Source of the DNA: Himantopus leucocephalus
Taxonomy: Eukaryota > Chordata > Aves > Charadriiformes > Recurvirostridae
Direction of reading: 5' to 3'
Assembly (NCBI GenBank): GCA_003993805.1
Contig: RSEF01000020.1
Span: 3,520,292-3,584,291, forward strand
DNA length: 64,000 nucleotides
The notes beneath the pieces are model-generated. The model did not search any database and had not been told where the DNA came from. It saw only the letters and a program-made list of their open reading frames with translations. Position numbers and translations under genes: made by a program. Positions 13,401-26,405 of the stretch are shown here, piece after piece. Positions within the stretch are counted from its first letter, which is position 1, and every line of letters starts with the position of its first letter.

Positions 13401-13559
13401 ATTTCCACTGTTTGAGACATCCAGGGACAGTGTTGAAGATCTGAATGTTCAGAAACCTGTGAAAATCCACTAGGAAAAAATTGTGCCATAAATAAATCAA
13501 TCATCAGCCCCAGTAATTTTCAAGTTGGAAGAAGGAAAATCAGTGGACGCTGTTCACAG
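10432..13559. other. non-coding stretch, no gene seen
   Basis: Frames of up to 149 codons occur (13055-13504, minus; 11541-11930, plus is 129), without recognisable domains and overlapped on opposite strands. Pyrimidine- and purine-rich runs occur at about 12500-12600. No RNA gene or repeat family was recognised. Confidence 0.6.
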
Positions 13560-13605
13560 GTCTTCTGTGCCTCAGTTCCTCAGTTACAAAACAAGACACT
13601 GTACA
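13560..13605 (+). repeat. possible MIR fragment
   Basis: A short CTGTGCCTCAGTTCCTCAGTT block followed by an ACAAAACAAGAC stretch resembles the most conserved part of the MIR 3' half. Only about 45 bp can be aligned by eye, so this may be chance. Confidence 0.35.
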
Positions 13606-13813
13606 ACACATCTAGGATATCGTTAAAAAAAATAATTAAAAAATCCAATCATGACCAAGGAGCACAGGTACCCCAGAGAAGTACAGCTAGGAAGCAGTCA
13701 ACCTGTATCGCACACAGGGTCTGTGAAGAACAACCCAAGAAGAACAGGGAGAAACACTGCAGGGGTGACCAAGCACTGAACTTCAGCAGAAAAATCTGTG
13801 TATTGCCACATAC

Positions 13814-14071
13814 ACATGTAACTGTATAAGCTAATTTGAAGTTATGCATGTAATATTAAGTGAGGCATTTCCAAATATCTAGAGACAGCTTTGATCCCCA
13901 GTATCACTTGTATACGCTTCCTTGAAGTTACTTACATGTTCNTACATGTAACTGTATAAGCTAATTTGAAGTTATGCATGTAAAATTAAGTGAGGCATTT
14001 CCAAATATCTAGAGACAGCTTTGATTGCCAGTATCACTTGTATACGCTTCCTTGAAGTTACTTACATGTTC
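13814..14071. repeat. 128-bp direct repeat around a single N
   Basis: Copy one (13814-13941) and copy two (13944-14071) are separated by one N at 13942 and one base. About three bases differ, one in an AATATTAAG/AAAATTAAG segment and two in a GATCCCCAG/GATTGCCAG segment. A single N exactly at the join of two near-identical sequences is what a scaffolding step leaves when it fails to merge overlapping contig ends. A genuine tandem duplication is the less likely reading. Confidence 0.9.
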
Positions 14072-15671
14072 CATTGGGCTGTTACCACTTTTGAGGAGCA
14101 AAATGGGAAGACAAGGCCACCTTTTTCCTCTGAAATTCCATGCTGAGATGCTGTGGAGAGCTCTGGTGTCTGTCTTTTATGGCTGAATAACAAAACCTGG
14201 CCAGTTCCTGTAGTGTCCTGCTGCAGTTTCATCTGAACTGGGAGATAAACATGGAATTAAGTGGTGGAGATGAAAAGAAGCTGGTCAGGAGGTTGCCTGA
14301 GAGTGCCTGAGCCTGGGACGCAAGGAGCTGTTGCTGACTTTGGGTGACTGTCATCCCTTGCTAGGGCTGGAGTTTCTGTCCTCACCTGAAGCAGGTCAGG
14401 TCCCAAGTGACGACAACATACCTGATGGATAAAGGACAATAAGCACATAGCATCAGCATCAAAACCACAGCAAGGGTGAAGTGAGGTAGGGTGCATCCAG
14501 GAAAGCCCCCGAGGACATCATGAGATGATGGGAAACATGCCTGCAGCCCACTGATGCACTCCAGGAGGATGGGTTGTTTTTCCACAGCAGCAGCAGCGGC
14601 AAAAGAAAACAAAACAAAACCAACTAAAATCGGGTTTTATTCGCTGAAAGCAAATGTTCTCTTCCCTGTTGCTTCAGCAGCCTAAGGAGAATCATGCAGT
14701 TTTTGTCAATATGCCCGAGGAACATCTAAGGCTTTCAACATCAATGTGTCATTTCCCATAACAGCCCATCACCGGGGCAAGTCCTACCAACAAGCCTTCA
14801 CGGCCATAATATGTTTCAGTGCATTTTGCTGTCTCTGACACAGCTCCCCATGCTGCTTGCTCAGGCTCCAGGCTGCTGTCTGGAGACTGTGAACGAGCAG
14901 TGCCTGGGACCGTCTCAGCAATGGCAATCTCAAGGCTGCTGCTAATAAGACAAGTCCACGCACATCACCATCAGAGCTGCATTCTCCTTGCCAGAGCCAG
15001 GCTGCCACGCTCACTTAAATCCTGCCTCCTACCTGCCAAAGGGTGGTGGGTCAGGGTGAGCCCACACCACCGTGGAGGTGACCTGGCCAGAGGGTGCTGC
15101 GAGCAGCTGGAGCTGCTGTGGGGACACCAGGGGATGAGGACCTGCACACTTGTGGGCAAGGAGTTAATGGGTAAATGCCAGTGAATAGCACTCAGGAATA
15201 CGAAGCCGTAGTCTTGGGGCTTGGAAACTTACTGTTTGGCACTACCAGCAGTTCCTTTTTTGCAGCTCTTTATGTCAGCTCTTATAAAGGGTTTTTTTTA
15301 ACCTGGTTTCTGCCATAAGCCATGGCCCAGCACCTCCCTGAGAAATTGTAACTGGACTTTGACCAACATACCAAGGCCAAAATAATATCTGGTATCTGAA
15401 ATACAGGCATTTCCCCAAATAATCCAAATACTGCTGCATTTCTTCTTTGAGACAAAAGGGTTTTTCTATGCTGTGGATTTTCCTGGTTTTAATGCTAACA
15501 TTGTAAGATCAGATTTGGCTCGGGCTCTCATGCTTGTAGTTTGTGTTTTTTGAGAATCAGCGAGGTTTGAAATATGTGGCATGTGTGCTGGGGTGATGAT
15601 GCTACTGCACTGCGTTGCTCTAATAAGTTTCGGAGAAGAACAGCAAGGGTCAATGTTCTCTCGTGTAACTC
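14072..15671. other. non-coding stretch, no gene seen
   Basis: The longest frame is 121 codons (14819-15184, plus), overlapped on the minus strand and without recognisable features. A short CAG-type run occurs at about 14586-14596, followed by an A/C-rich run. No gene or named repeat could be supported. Confidence 0.6.
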
Positions 15672-15724
15672 AGTGGTCCTGAGGCCACCCTGAGTGGTCC
15701 TGAGACCACCCTGAGTGCTCCTGG
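15672..15724. repeat. 21-bp tandem repeat, about 2.5 copies
   Basis: Units start at 15672, 15693 and 15714 and share AGTGGTCCTGAG-type starts and CCACCCTG ends. Units one and two differ by one base, and the third is partial and diverged. It is a minor minisatellite in non-coding DNA. Confidence 0.85.
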
Positions 15725-18700
15725 GGATGGAGCCACCATGCAAGGGACCAGACCCTGGACTCAGCTGGGCCAAGCAAACCAACTTCATCGAAACTACACC
15801 TGCTCCAGCCCTCCCTGAATTTGGCCCGGAACCATTCATAATCCAGATGACAGCTTCGTCTCTGAGGGTACGGGCGGAATGCTGGAAATATGTGACTAGT
15901 CTATAATGAGTTTGGCAAACAAGGTAATTGCATGCCAGCCCTGCAGGTTTCATTAGTCTGTCTCTGTCCACGGCAGGCTGATCCTGCCTCTGTCCTCCGA
16001 AGTGGCTGCACGCCAGCCCCATCCATCTCTCGCTGTCCTCTTGGCTGCAGAGTCCAGATTTTTAATAGACATGGTCTGAACAGATTCAATAGGTGCCTGG
16101 TGGAAGGAGCAAAGCTGCATCTCTGAACATCCTGAAGGATGGCTGAGCATTAGGCAGTCCCATAAATGATTGTCTTTCGAAGGTCAAAGGATGGAGAGGC
16201 ATGGTATCGCCGTGACAGACTGAGAGAGGTCGTTAATATGGTATGCATTATCTCCAAATATTATTCACATCTTGAGATAAGATGCCTGGAAGGAAGTCCC
16301 CACTGCCCTGAAAGCAGAGCTCAGCAGGGTTCGGGTTTGTGCATCTTCAGGCAGACAGTGAGTTTGCTCAGACCGGAGTGGCAGAGTGATGGAGGTGGCC
16401 AGAACGCACAGTTCTTCACTAAATTGTAATGAGTTAATGAGTTAGTGGGGCCTTTCCTGCAGATCAGCCTGGAAGTGCTATTTGGGCAGGTAAGGATATG
16501 CTTTCGAAGTTGTTGCGTTTAAATTTCTTTTTTTGCACCTGGGATCTGTGAGCAGAGTTTTATTCTCAAAAGCAGTTCCTACAGCTTTCAAGTGCCTTCA
16601 TATCTATTCTCCCTAATTTCTATTCATAACATGAAAGCTAAGCATATACATTAACCAAAGCTTTGGTGAACATCAAGAATTCAGCAACCTCCTGTGAAAA
16701 AAAGCAAGAAATCAACTTTAAAATAAAATAAAACCAAAAACAAAACCAGAAGATGAAAGAAAAAAAAACAGGTGGTAGGGATTAATCTGATTTCGTCTAA
16801 ACTTTCCCCAAATGGAGACTAGTCTTCAAAAGTCAAACACGAAGCCCTATTTCATGTTCTCTGCAGTAACCTTTAGAGTTCAGAACGCTCATCTGTTCAT
16901 CCCTCCAAGTCCCCTCGCAGTGGCGTTTGCAAATGACACAAACATTTGACTACGATCTGTGCTCTCCCTAATGCAGCCGGGCCCGCGCACGCCTTGTAAC
17001 AATTTTCTCTGGAGCAAGTTCAAGCACAATTTGCTCATGCTGGTATCTATCTGTCATCGGATGTGTCAGCTGAATCTCTCTCAGCTCGGGTGGGGAGGAA
17101 AGAGACAAAAGGTCACCTACATACGGTATGTTCTCCAGGAGGGAGGAAAGAGGAGGAGGAAAACTAAGTTTTCATCTACCTGACAGGAATCGAATGCTTT
17201 TTTTTCCCCTTTTCCTTTCGCATTTCATTCCCCACGCTAGCGGTGCAGCTCAGTGCCTCTGGTAGCAGGTGGATGTGCTCAGGACAGATGAAAATGAACC
17301 AGATCCATCAGAAAGACGGGAGATTTGATGCCGCTGAGACATAGTTCTGAAGGTTGCGATGCCTTTCCTTAGAGTAAGGATCACTCTCCAGCTCTTGAAT
17401 CCCGACAGTGCCTTAACTCCCCAAGGCTGCGCTGTGCACCGAAACTAGGTCTGGTCGATATAGCCAAGGTGCTTTCAGGAGCCAGCGTGAGGCACTTGGG
17501 TTCATGACACTGCCCCAGCCGACGTCACACCGCGCTGCTTGGGAGCTCATCCTCCCATGGGAGCTGCAGGCAAGGAAGATGAGTTCAAGTGCAGTTCTGC
17601 ACTGAAAAGGGGTTAATGAACACCTTCCTTCTCCTTGTGTGTACTTGTAACTGTCTGATTACCAACTACACACAAGAACATGGGGCACCGTGACCCTGGT
17701 CTGCCCCACTGCAAGCTAACATAGCTTCCATAGAACCTGCCAATGGAAGATGTGCTCATTGGGAAGAGGAAGGATTTCACAGCCTAAGCTTTAACTTGCA
17801 TTAGACACTTAGCTCAGGTACAGGCAGTTACCTTCAGCAGCTCAACAATTAGGAACCTAAGCTCTCCGAAATGGCTATTCTAAGCATACCAATTAGGTGA
17901 CTAAAGCAGATCATACCGCTCCAATTAGACAATGGATGCTGGATGCGGCTGCACGAAGGGTGGTGACAACCCTGCTGATTGCTGGAGAGCACCAGCCTGA
18001 CTCACAGGTCCTTGGCAGGCTGACACAAAACCGGGCAGATGTGATTCGGAAACCACTGCAAAACACCAATCCCACCAAGGACCAATCCGTCTCCTGATAC
18101 AGGGCAAGGGCTTGCCATGCTCAGAGAAAACCAAGTTCCAAGGCATATCCTGGGGTGTGAAACTTGGGCTGCCCAGCTCCACTTGCTTAGGGAGAAGTTT
18201 GGAGTAGAAAACACAGCAGAGGGAAACACGGCGTGTGGTGTGGTGTGACCACTGCCCGCACAACAAGAGCCAACCTCTGTCCCATCGTACACGGGGCAAC
18301 ACTGCTCTGGCTTGGGAGAGAGACAGAAAAGTGGCTGGAGAGGGAAGAGAAGCCAGAGCATCCATCTCCATTGAAAAAGGATCTTATCTTTACTGCAGAT
18401 AGAACCACCAGGATTTTTATATCCTTGAGGTTTATTTTGTTAGTGTTTCTGTATCTGACACCATACAAAAGGGATTCTGGGAAAAAAAAATATAAATGGT
18501 ACTTTTAGTGTTTTATAAAAGGAGATGTATGATCTCAGTCATTCAGTGAGAGCAGAAGACTTACGGGATGGTAAGGAATAGAAAAGAGCTTGGAGATTTA
18601 TTTCCCATTAGAGTGCGGCCGATGGGGAGGAAGGGGGCACAGACAAAACCGAATTATTTGATGTGGAACCAGAGCCAAAATGTGGAAAAGGCAAAAATCA

Positions 18701-19491
18701 AATCAAGACAGGCTGAAAGTTTTCCAGTGGAACATTTCCCTCCCTCCAGGAAAAGATTTTCTACAAAAGGACATGTGCAGGGACAACCCCCAGTTTTCAT
18801 GAAATTGTTATTATTTTTCGGTTTGCATTGAGTAACCAACCCAAAAAGGATTAGCACCACCAGAAAAAGAAGTTAGGTTGCAGCAGACTTATTTCCATTG
18901 AAAACATAGGTGAAAGCAAAGGCTTATGTGCAATTCTTCCATCAATAAAATCTAATTTTCCAACCATTTCTAAGGCTGAGGTGAAAAAAAGAGTTAAGGA
19001 AAAACACTCTCAGGGAAAGCAGGCTAGATGCTATTGACAGTAAATCTACAGCAACTTTTACCGACCCGGCTGCTGCTGTTACCCGTCAATCTCCCAGAGT
19101 TGCCATGTGAAGGATAACTATGTCCTGGAGGACAGCCCGATGCTTACAACAGGGACAGGCTTATACACCCAGAAAAATGCATTTTTTTCCCCTGGCCATA
19201 TCTCTTCATCTAATAAAAGGTTTTATCTCTCCCTACAAACCTTGTCTTACTGTGACACTTAACCTTCACTAGCTGCACACATCCAAAATAACCAAGCCTG
19301 CTTCGGAGAATGGGAGAGGACTGCGACGTACGGAGGCAGCGCGGTCAGTCTTGCAGAGGAATGCATCTTAGCTGGGTCAGAAAAGAGAGATTGCTGCCCT
19401 GCCCGTCAGGAGGGCAGGCCGACGGGGGACCCACTGCGCAATCCCGCTCCACTTCGAGGTTTATTTTGCTGCGCCCCTAACCACGCTCCCC
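15725..19491. other. non-coding stretch, no gene seen
   Basis: Frames are at most 164 codons (15528-16022, minus) and 148 codons (17925-18371, minus), both overlapped by frames on the other strand and without recognisable homology. An A-rich segment lies at about 16712-16775. The sequence becomes more GC-rich just before the gap at 19492. Confidence 0.6.
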
Positions 19492-19591
19492 NNNNNNNNN
19501 NNNNNNNNNNNNNNNNNNNNNNNNNNNNNNNNNNNNNNNNNNNNNNNNNNNNNNNNNNNNNNNNNNNNNNNNNNNNNNNNNNNNNNNNNNN
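19492..19591. other. assembly gap, 100 N
   Basis: Exactly 100 consecutive N, a conventional placeholder length, so the true gap size is unknown. The left flank is GC-rich and CpG-containing; the right flank starts with GAAAA-rich sequence with repeated CAGTGAAAACC-like units. Confidence 0.98.
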
Positions 19592-19669
19592 TGAAAACAG
19601 CACATGAAGAAGACAGTCAGTGAAAACCGGTGGGAAAGACAGTGAAAACCAGAAAAGTAACTGAAGCAC

Positions 19670-19740
19670 CATGGGGTGAAATCCTGGCCTTTCTAAGGCA
19701 ATGGCAAAAAACTCCCACTGGTTTCCAGAGAGTCAGGTAA
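19670..19740. repeat. old amniote palindromic interspersed repeat (unnamed)
   Basis: The ATGGGGTGAAATCCTGGCC start, then an AATGGCAAAAAACTCCCACTGG middle written here in part, matches a repeat very common in reptile and bird DNA. Its consensus alternates 'tgaaatcctggcc', 'caatggcaaaactcccattg' and 'ggggccagga' in a near palindrome. I recognise the pattern from memory but cannot assign a database name. Similar pieces lie at 47261 and 55287. Confidence 0.5.
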
Positions 19741-21039
19741 GTTCTCCTGTCATTAGTAACATCCAGACGAGCCCAGAAAATTTTATCAGGAAGGATTATG
19801 TTCACACTCTCCATCATTCCTTCTGCAGTTCCATCACTGTGGTAAGAGACCAGGTAAGGTCCCCCGTCCTGCCGATAGCACTGCTCTGATGTGGAGGAGG
19901 CTATGGCCTCTTGACCTTCTCTACTGCTTATAAGATAAGGTATAGGGCCTTTTTGTCTCCTGATTAAACAGAATTTCTAGCATTTCTTTCAGAATGAGGA
20001 GCATAAAAAACTCTGTCTCACAAAAATGATGTTTTTAAATGAACGCTTCCTAACAACCTGGTGAGATGGGATGGAGGGAACGATCGCTCTACCCTGCATG
20101 TGAGAGCGTGCCTACGCTCCCCTCTGACACAGCCTCCACAGGCTGCCCTAACGTCCAGGGAGCAAGCCGCATCCCCGACCACCGCCCAGCAGGCCCAGGG
20201 TGAAATGAGATAAACCGACCTCCTGCTTAGCAATGGTAGATGGCTTCCCCAGAGCTTCCTTCCAGCTCTGTAAATCAGTCGTCCCAAGCAGAGGTTGGCC
20301 GGAGGGTGCCTCATCCCTTCCAAGACTCACAGCCCTGCCCTCCTCTCCCAAAGCCATTTATTTGGAAAGGGCAAAGAGAGGTCCCAGCAAAGCTGTGACT
20401 AATGCCTAGCTAATTCCCAGAAGAGAAGGCAAACCAGCTCCCAAGGAAACACTCTCTTATGCTTTCCTGACCCAGGCTGTGACAGTTTAAGAGAGAGCTT
20501 GCTCTTACCAGTAAAAATAAACGCTTTCCTCATCAGAGATTGCAGAGGGCAGCTCTCCCAACTGTGTTCCATCTACAGGGCCAGCGGTGCAAGGGCAGGT
20601 GTCAAGATGTTGAGTACACCGAAGACCTGCAGCCGTGCACCGCAGGGATTAACCTAGGTGCAGTCCAGAGGAGAAGTTTAGCGTGGCTCTTGTCCTAGCC
20701 TTTTCAGGTGTTAAACGCTGAAGTCATTGGTTGGTTTTCATCGTCGAGCCCAGGCAAAACTTACCTTCGCTCTCCCCGAGTCGCTGTTTCCTACTCAGGG
20801 TTTGAATATCAGAACGTGCATAGTCCTTACTGCAGTGCTCATCCCGCTCACAGCTGTCAAACAGCCCCCAACTTCTATACTTCGGTGGAAGCTGCTCTTC
20901 ACTTAAGCCTAGAAGGGAGGTTCTGAGAGCTGCAAACAAGCAGGAAACATAGCGTTGCTTAATAAATGGAAAATACAGCACACATGAGCTATTTGCAACA
21001 CAAAGCAATAAGGCTCAATGAAGTTGAGGGAATATCTAT
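19741..21039. other. non-coding stretch, no gene seen
   Basis: Frames are at most 101 codons (20018-20323, minus) and carry no recognisable features. The stretch is moderately GC-rich between 20060 and 20340 and AT-rich toward its right end. Confidence 0.6.
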
Positions 21040-21290
21040 TAAAATGAAGAATACTTCACAATTACAAACTTTTTTCCTCTTCAAATGTGTATGTTTTAAT
21101 TAAGTATTTTTAGCACTTTGTGCTTCCTACATTATCAGCTAATTTGGAAATTCCAGCGTCTTTACATACTTTTAAAGCTGCATTTGTTCTACTGACAATT
21201 AATACTTTATTCAATTAATATTTTTACATTCACCAAAGAGGTATAAAACCTTTCATCTTTGCAAAAGAATATTCTTTTAATGATCTCCAA
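21040..21290. other. AT-rich block, candidate conserved non-coding element
   Basis: The block is AT-rich but not simple-sequence. It has several TAAT/ATTA homeodomain-type cores (TTTAATTAAG at about 21096, CAATTAATAC at about 21197, TTCAATTAATA at about 21212). No repeat consensus, open frame or microsatellite explains it. This texture is typical of developmental enhancers in vertebrates, but conservation cannot be judged from one sequence. Confidence 0.25.
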
Positions 21291-24200
21291 TGTTCTGCTG
21301 CAGGCAATATTTTGCAGGTGTACATGGGAGTCGGGAAACAATTACACAGAGCTGGAACTGCCAGTGCTTTCTCCATTTGGTGGAAAGGAGGTTTCCAGCA
21401 CTCAGTAACTTGTCTTTAGGAGGAAAGATATTGAGCAAAAATAACCGCAGTTTAGTGAGCATTGTGCATTTTGCCCATATGAACTTAGATAAGTTGTCTC
21501 TTTGTAAGGAATTATAAAACCTCTTGTTCCACTGGTTCGCCCTGGTCAGCGTGCAGGACCACTAGAGGACCTGCCTCTAGCACCTAACCCTCGAGGGTCA
21601 CTTCTCCCTTGGAGAAGCTGATGTGTCCAAATAGCTGCCTGTGACAGGCAGTATCCACTGAAGGGCCCCTGCAAAAAAAAGAATATGGAAGCTGATGCGA
21701 ACCTCACTCTTTCCATGCAGGTTTTACCCTTCTGCAAGGGCTGATTTTGAGGGGTTTTACACGCCTGAGGGTGGGAGTAGGGTGTCTCTGGAGCATAACT
21801 TTGTAAAGCAGAACTGCAAAAGCTCACTAAGTCTGAACCGCAGAAGGAATTCAGGTTTGAGCATGTCAGCAAGGAACAGAAGTAGCTCAGAGCACAAACT
21901 ACACAATAAACGACCCATGGCTTTCTGTACAGAAAAGGGGAGGTTCATGGGACAAACTATCACAGGAAGGAAACTATTTTAACCATATAAATGACAAGGC
22001 TATTTTAAAGAAAATAGGTTTTAGTTTAGCAGGAGTAGTTTCTGACATAGGAATACTTTGCTGGTACAGAGGGAACCCAGCATCCAACTTTGCTTTCACG
22101 ATGCTGCGCCAGCACAGCCCGTTATACAAGAGAGGAGTTTCAAATCCTTATTTAAGAAAAGAGGTCAGACTGAGCTCAAACAGTTTCCTGTTGAAATGCA
22201 GCTTAATGTAGATTTGACTATCTATCTAGGCTCAGTGCCAGTCAGCAGCTTCACAGAGGTTTCTGAGAAAGGTTCTTCAACCTACCTCAGCTTCAATCTT
22301 CCCTATTCAGGGAAATAGGGTAAAGCAATGAGACTGAGAGGTCTTCATAAAAGAAAAAATTACAGGCTCTTGCCACAGGATAGCTATAACTAGCAAGTCA
22401 AGATACCCATGCCAGACAATGTGTCTGCTGGTTTTGCTGCTGGACTACATCTTACCTTAAGGGAAGCAAAGAGATTTGTCGTCTGTGGGTGAGATGAACA
22501 AAAAGATGAAGCTATGTGTGCTGCAGAGATGAATGCGTCACATCAAAGTTCATTTCAAGCACAGGTTAGGGTGGACTGGAGGGTGACGTAGCGACAACAT
22601 CTTTTATTCATCCTAATTTCATGGCTAGATTTGTGTAAGAATGAGGACAACAATTTTGAAAAGCGTCACCACAAATGTGTTTATTTCGTTGCATTTTTTT
22701 CTTAAGGCTTAAAACTTGAAGTATTCAATCAATTCTACTGCTCCTGTTACATTGGGGATGAGCTAATTGCAGAAGCAAAAAGGGTGCCTGATTTATTATG
22801 TATAGAGCTTTGGAAAACTACAAAAAGCAGAGACCTAGACAAGTCATCCAACTCCTCACTAATGGCCTTCAGCAACGAGGAAATGAGACTAACTCTACTA
22901 AAAATGCAAATAAAAAGCAACATATGAATTCAGGCCTCTGTCTTCATTACAGAATCAATAAGAAATACATGAATTCAGACAGCCAGAAGTTTAAAGCTAA
23001 AAAAAGGAGAACAAACCCCAGTCTTTCACATCTGTAGCCCTGGCAGCAAGGAAATCTTGCCAAACTCCTAACCACTTATACGGCAATTTATGCCTCCCAT
23101 CGCCCCATGTGTGTTCTAGTAGCCTATGTCAACAGTTCAGAGAAGTCGTCTCCAGAAAAGAAAGGCCAGTCTTCCCCTGGGGACAGGAGGAGCCTCTCTT
23201 GAAGTCTCTTCCACGATGAGAGCGTGAAGTTGTCAAGACCCATTGAACTGAACTCGAACAAAATTGAAACAGGAATTTCTGACCAGTCCAAAAAGCCTCA
23301 ACCACTTCTTCCCAGATGTTGCTCTTGCAGCACGATGCCTGTCCCGCTGCAAGAAGGGCTCAAGCGCAGGGACAACACCCGCCCTAAGGGCTTTCCAGTC
23401 GTGCTAAGGAGCAAGACTGATCAGCGGCTGCATGAGAAATCCTCTTCAAGGGTGAGTTTCAGACACCCAATCTATTCCGGATAAAATGTAAGAACTTGAA
23501 AAATACAACTGTGATACCAACTGCTTTTGAGGAATCCATTACACAGCCATCAGCTCCTGACAACTCTTGGCTTTTAAAGACTGAACCAGTGACACGGAGC
23601 AGAGCGATCTACATGCAGCTACCTAACCTCAAAGCCCCTTCGTGCCGAAGCATCTGATATAGCACTAAGCCTGTGCAAACTAAATTTAGCGCTGAGAAAA
23701 GGGAGCTCAAACACATACAAAGCTTTCACTCGCGGTGTGTGCATGTGTATGTGTATGAATCAGATTTCTACACTGCTCTTTGCCAATTAATACCTCCAGA
23801 TAAAACACACCAGGGAGAGACTTAAAATTTCAAAGATTCTGTGTGCTCTCGTGCCCTGACAGACATCGTAGCACTTTACTACTGTTTTACATGTCCAAAT
23901 ATTTGCCTGGATAAATAGATTTAGAATAGTTTGAATAGGCTGTTCTTTCTCTTAGGAAGCTGGATGAGTCACATTGAAAAAAAAATATTCTGGAGAAGAT
24001 CTACAGCACAACTACAGACAGGAAAATGAAAGGAGAGGTTGGCACTAAACAATGCATCAAGGGTAGAAATGTCCAGACTATGTGAAACGTGAGTAGTCTA
24101 TAGATTTAAAGAAAATTTGCCGAAGGAGGCATTTCCCCCAGCTCAGTCTCTATGAAAACCGCTTCGTAAAACAATCAATTGGATATATACCTTTTTTAAA

Positions 24201-26067
24201 ACATAAAATATATAAAATATAGCTGTGAGCTCAAAAGGTACTAACCAGCGGGAAAAACTTGCCAAACCGTAGTTAGGGCTAGACCTTTTCTTCCCAGCAA
24301 GAGTCTCAGAAAGCCGAAGGAGTCACTCCTCTAAGCTGTCTGCTCGGCTGGACTACCACGGCGCTACAGGTCCTGGGTCCATGCAGCGAGGTGGCCTTAG
24401 TCCTCGACCCAAACCTTGCCATGCAAAGGATAAGAAATTGAGAGGGGTTTGAGCGGAAACCTGCCCGGCATGCTGGAAACACCCCTGGAAACATGACACA
24501 AATATCTGAGACCCAAAAAAACCAATGCTTTTCACTCTTTTTTTTTTTTTACTCTGCTCAAAAGGACCAAAATAACACATGCGCTGTAAGAGAGGGCTGG
24601 AGTTACAATTTTATGTCTCTCAGGACAGAGTGAGAGCCCTCACATGCTTCAGAAATCCACGTGGAGATCTAGCGGGTTACCTAGATCAATTGCAGGCATA
24701 GAATTAGGGAAGCAAAAAGTGATATTCGCACCATTAAATACAGGTTGGAGCCTTAATAAGGCACAAAGTGAGGGAAATGAGAAGCTTTTAAATTGAAGTT
24801 ATTATGTGCTGCAACAACTGCCAGAAATTATATGCTAATGTCACTCTCTTGCTTTTATTCCTCTGCAGTTCAGCAGCAACCCACTCCCCTCAGGCTCTTC
24901 TTGCATCTGCAACTGCTCCGCTCTCACAGATTTGATACCACTTCTGACAGTGGACACTCCCCCACCAAAGTGCAACATTCTCTGCCCAGATGCCCCAAAC
25001 CCAACAACTTCATCATGGATTCAGCAACCTCTCTGCCTGAAAGCTCCCCCAGCATTAACCCCCCCTGGATTTCTCCATGACTGTGCCACAGGCTGGACCA
25101 CAATTTGAGATGCTACTCATATCATTTCTTTCCTACCAGCAGTAAATCTGCTGCTAGAAAGATCTACTTAGGCATTCAAGCTTTCTAAGCCTTGTCTTTC
25201 ACTTCTGTATGCAGGAAATAGTAAAAAAAAAAAAATAAATCAATTAAGACTATTGCATTTTCCCTCCTTCCTGATTTGCTTCATTTAAAAATAAGAAACT
25301 GTCCAAAGTTGGCCAACTGGAAATTTGCAGCATGGCAACTTCCACCGCTTGCCTGCCTCCAGGAACAGAGAGGAATAAACCCAAACCTTCTTTCCTCCTG
25401 ATCTTCAGCTTCTGGCTCTGCATTACTCATGCACTGTGCAGTCAACCTACTTTCTGTTACATGCACTCATACTTCTAATTAAACAGATGATTATTTCAGC
25501 CTTTGGCTTGTTCCTTCTATGTGGGGACTCCAAGCCTACGTTACTCCTTCTGCCCCATCCGTTCTGCAGTTTGACCCGCCACCAAGGGCAGGAGGATTGC
25601 GTGGGTAACACATGATCCTCCAGCTACGTTGGTCCTGTTTGGCAGCCCCTGTGTCATCCCCAGACAACTGAGTAGCATCTCAGTGGTGTTGTCTACTGTA
25701 CAACAGAGGGTGTTCAGATATTACACAATATAAACTGGAACTGCAACCAAAGTGGTGGATTCCCTGGGGGAAGGGGGTAGAAGCCAAACCTGTGGGGCTG
25801 TTAGCACCTAGAAGCTATTTAGAACTAGAGATAAATACTATAAGGGTGTCCTGCAGCCCACATACAAGTGCACTGTGCTCTCCTCAGCCACAGGTAACGG
25901 TCCTGAATCCCCTCGGCAACCGCAGGTAGCTTTGCTCTTCCTACCTGTGTGAATGGCTGATGTTCTCCAGTCACCATGGGTACTGGCACCCAAAACCAGG
26001 CTGTGGCAGAGGTTCAGTCACATCAGTAGCAATAAGCATAAAAATGGCATTCTATGAAGCAACGAGA
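21291..26067. other. non-coding stretch, no gene seen
   Basis: Frames are at most 108 codons (21546-21872, minus), overlapped on the other strand. Short homopolymer T and A runs lie at about 24538 and 25223. A GTGTGTGCATGTGTATG-type run near 23736 is too short to call a microsatellite. One CTCF-like motif is listed separately. No gene was recognised. Confidence 0.55.
21559..21571 (+). promoter_or_regulatory. CTCF-like motif
   Basis: CCACTAGAGGACC fits the vertebrate CTCF core CCASYAGRKGGCR with mismatches near its end (A for G at position 11 and C at position 13). Motif-only calls of this length have many false positives. Confidence 0.2.
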
Positions 26068-26120
26068 GGAAAAAACCCACTAACAAAAAACAAACCACAA
26101 AACAAACAAAAAACATTTAC
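26068..26120. repeat. low-complexity A/C-rich run
   Basis: Runs of A interrupted by C (CAAAC, CAAAA and AACAAAC units). It could be the decayed tail of an old retroposon lying just left of the CR1-like remnant, but no body joins it. Confidence 0.6.
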
Positions 26121-26179
26121 AGGGGAACACAAGACCAAGGTGAAAAGCAGAAAGCCACAAGATCACAGGCAGTTATGGG

Positions 26180-26405
26180 TGACTTTCTTGGCAATCACAA
26201 CTTGCAAATCAAGTCCACCTCCTGCCCCAGTGGCTGATTGCCAGGAACAAGTTAATTAACCATCACTAACAAATGCACGTCTAGTCTAGACTTTAACAAC
26301 TCTACTAATGTTGGCTCCACCTCCTCTTGGCAGCTTCCCCCAACTGACCTCCTGTGATTGCCCACGGGCCAAATTCATCCTCGGGAAAAGTCTTTTTGTC
26401 TTTAG
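26180..26405 (-). repeat. ancient CR1-like LINE 3' remnant
   Basis: Read against the reverse complement of CR1 3' ends, collinear blocks appear: a CAAGTCCACCTCCTGCCC block, an ACAAATGCACGTCTAGTCT block, an AACAACTCTACTAATG block and a CTCCACCTCCTCTTGGCAGC block, then GGAAAAGTCTTTTTG. This order is what I recall for old CR1 families ('agtccaacccctgcc', 'acaaatgtttgtctaacct', 'ttccacaacctcccttggcaa'). It is strongly diverged, so the insertion is old. The subfamily cannot be assigned. Confidence 0.6.
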
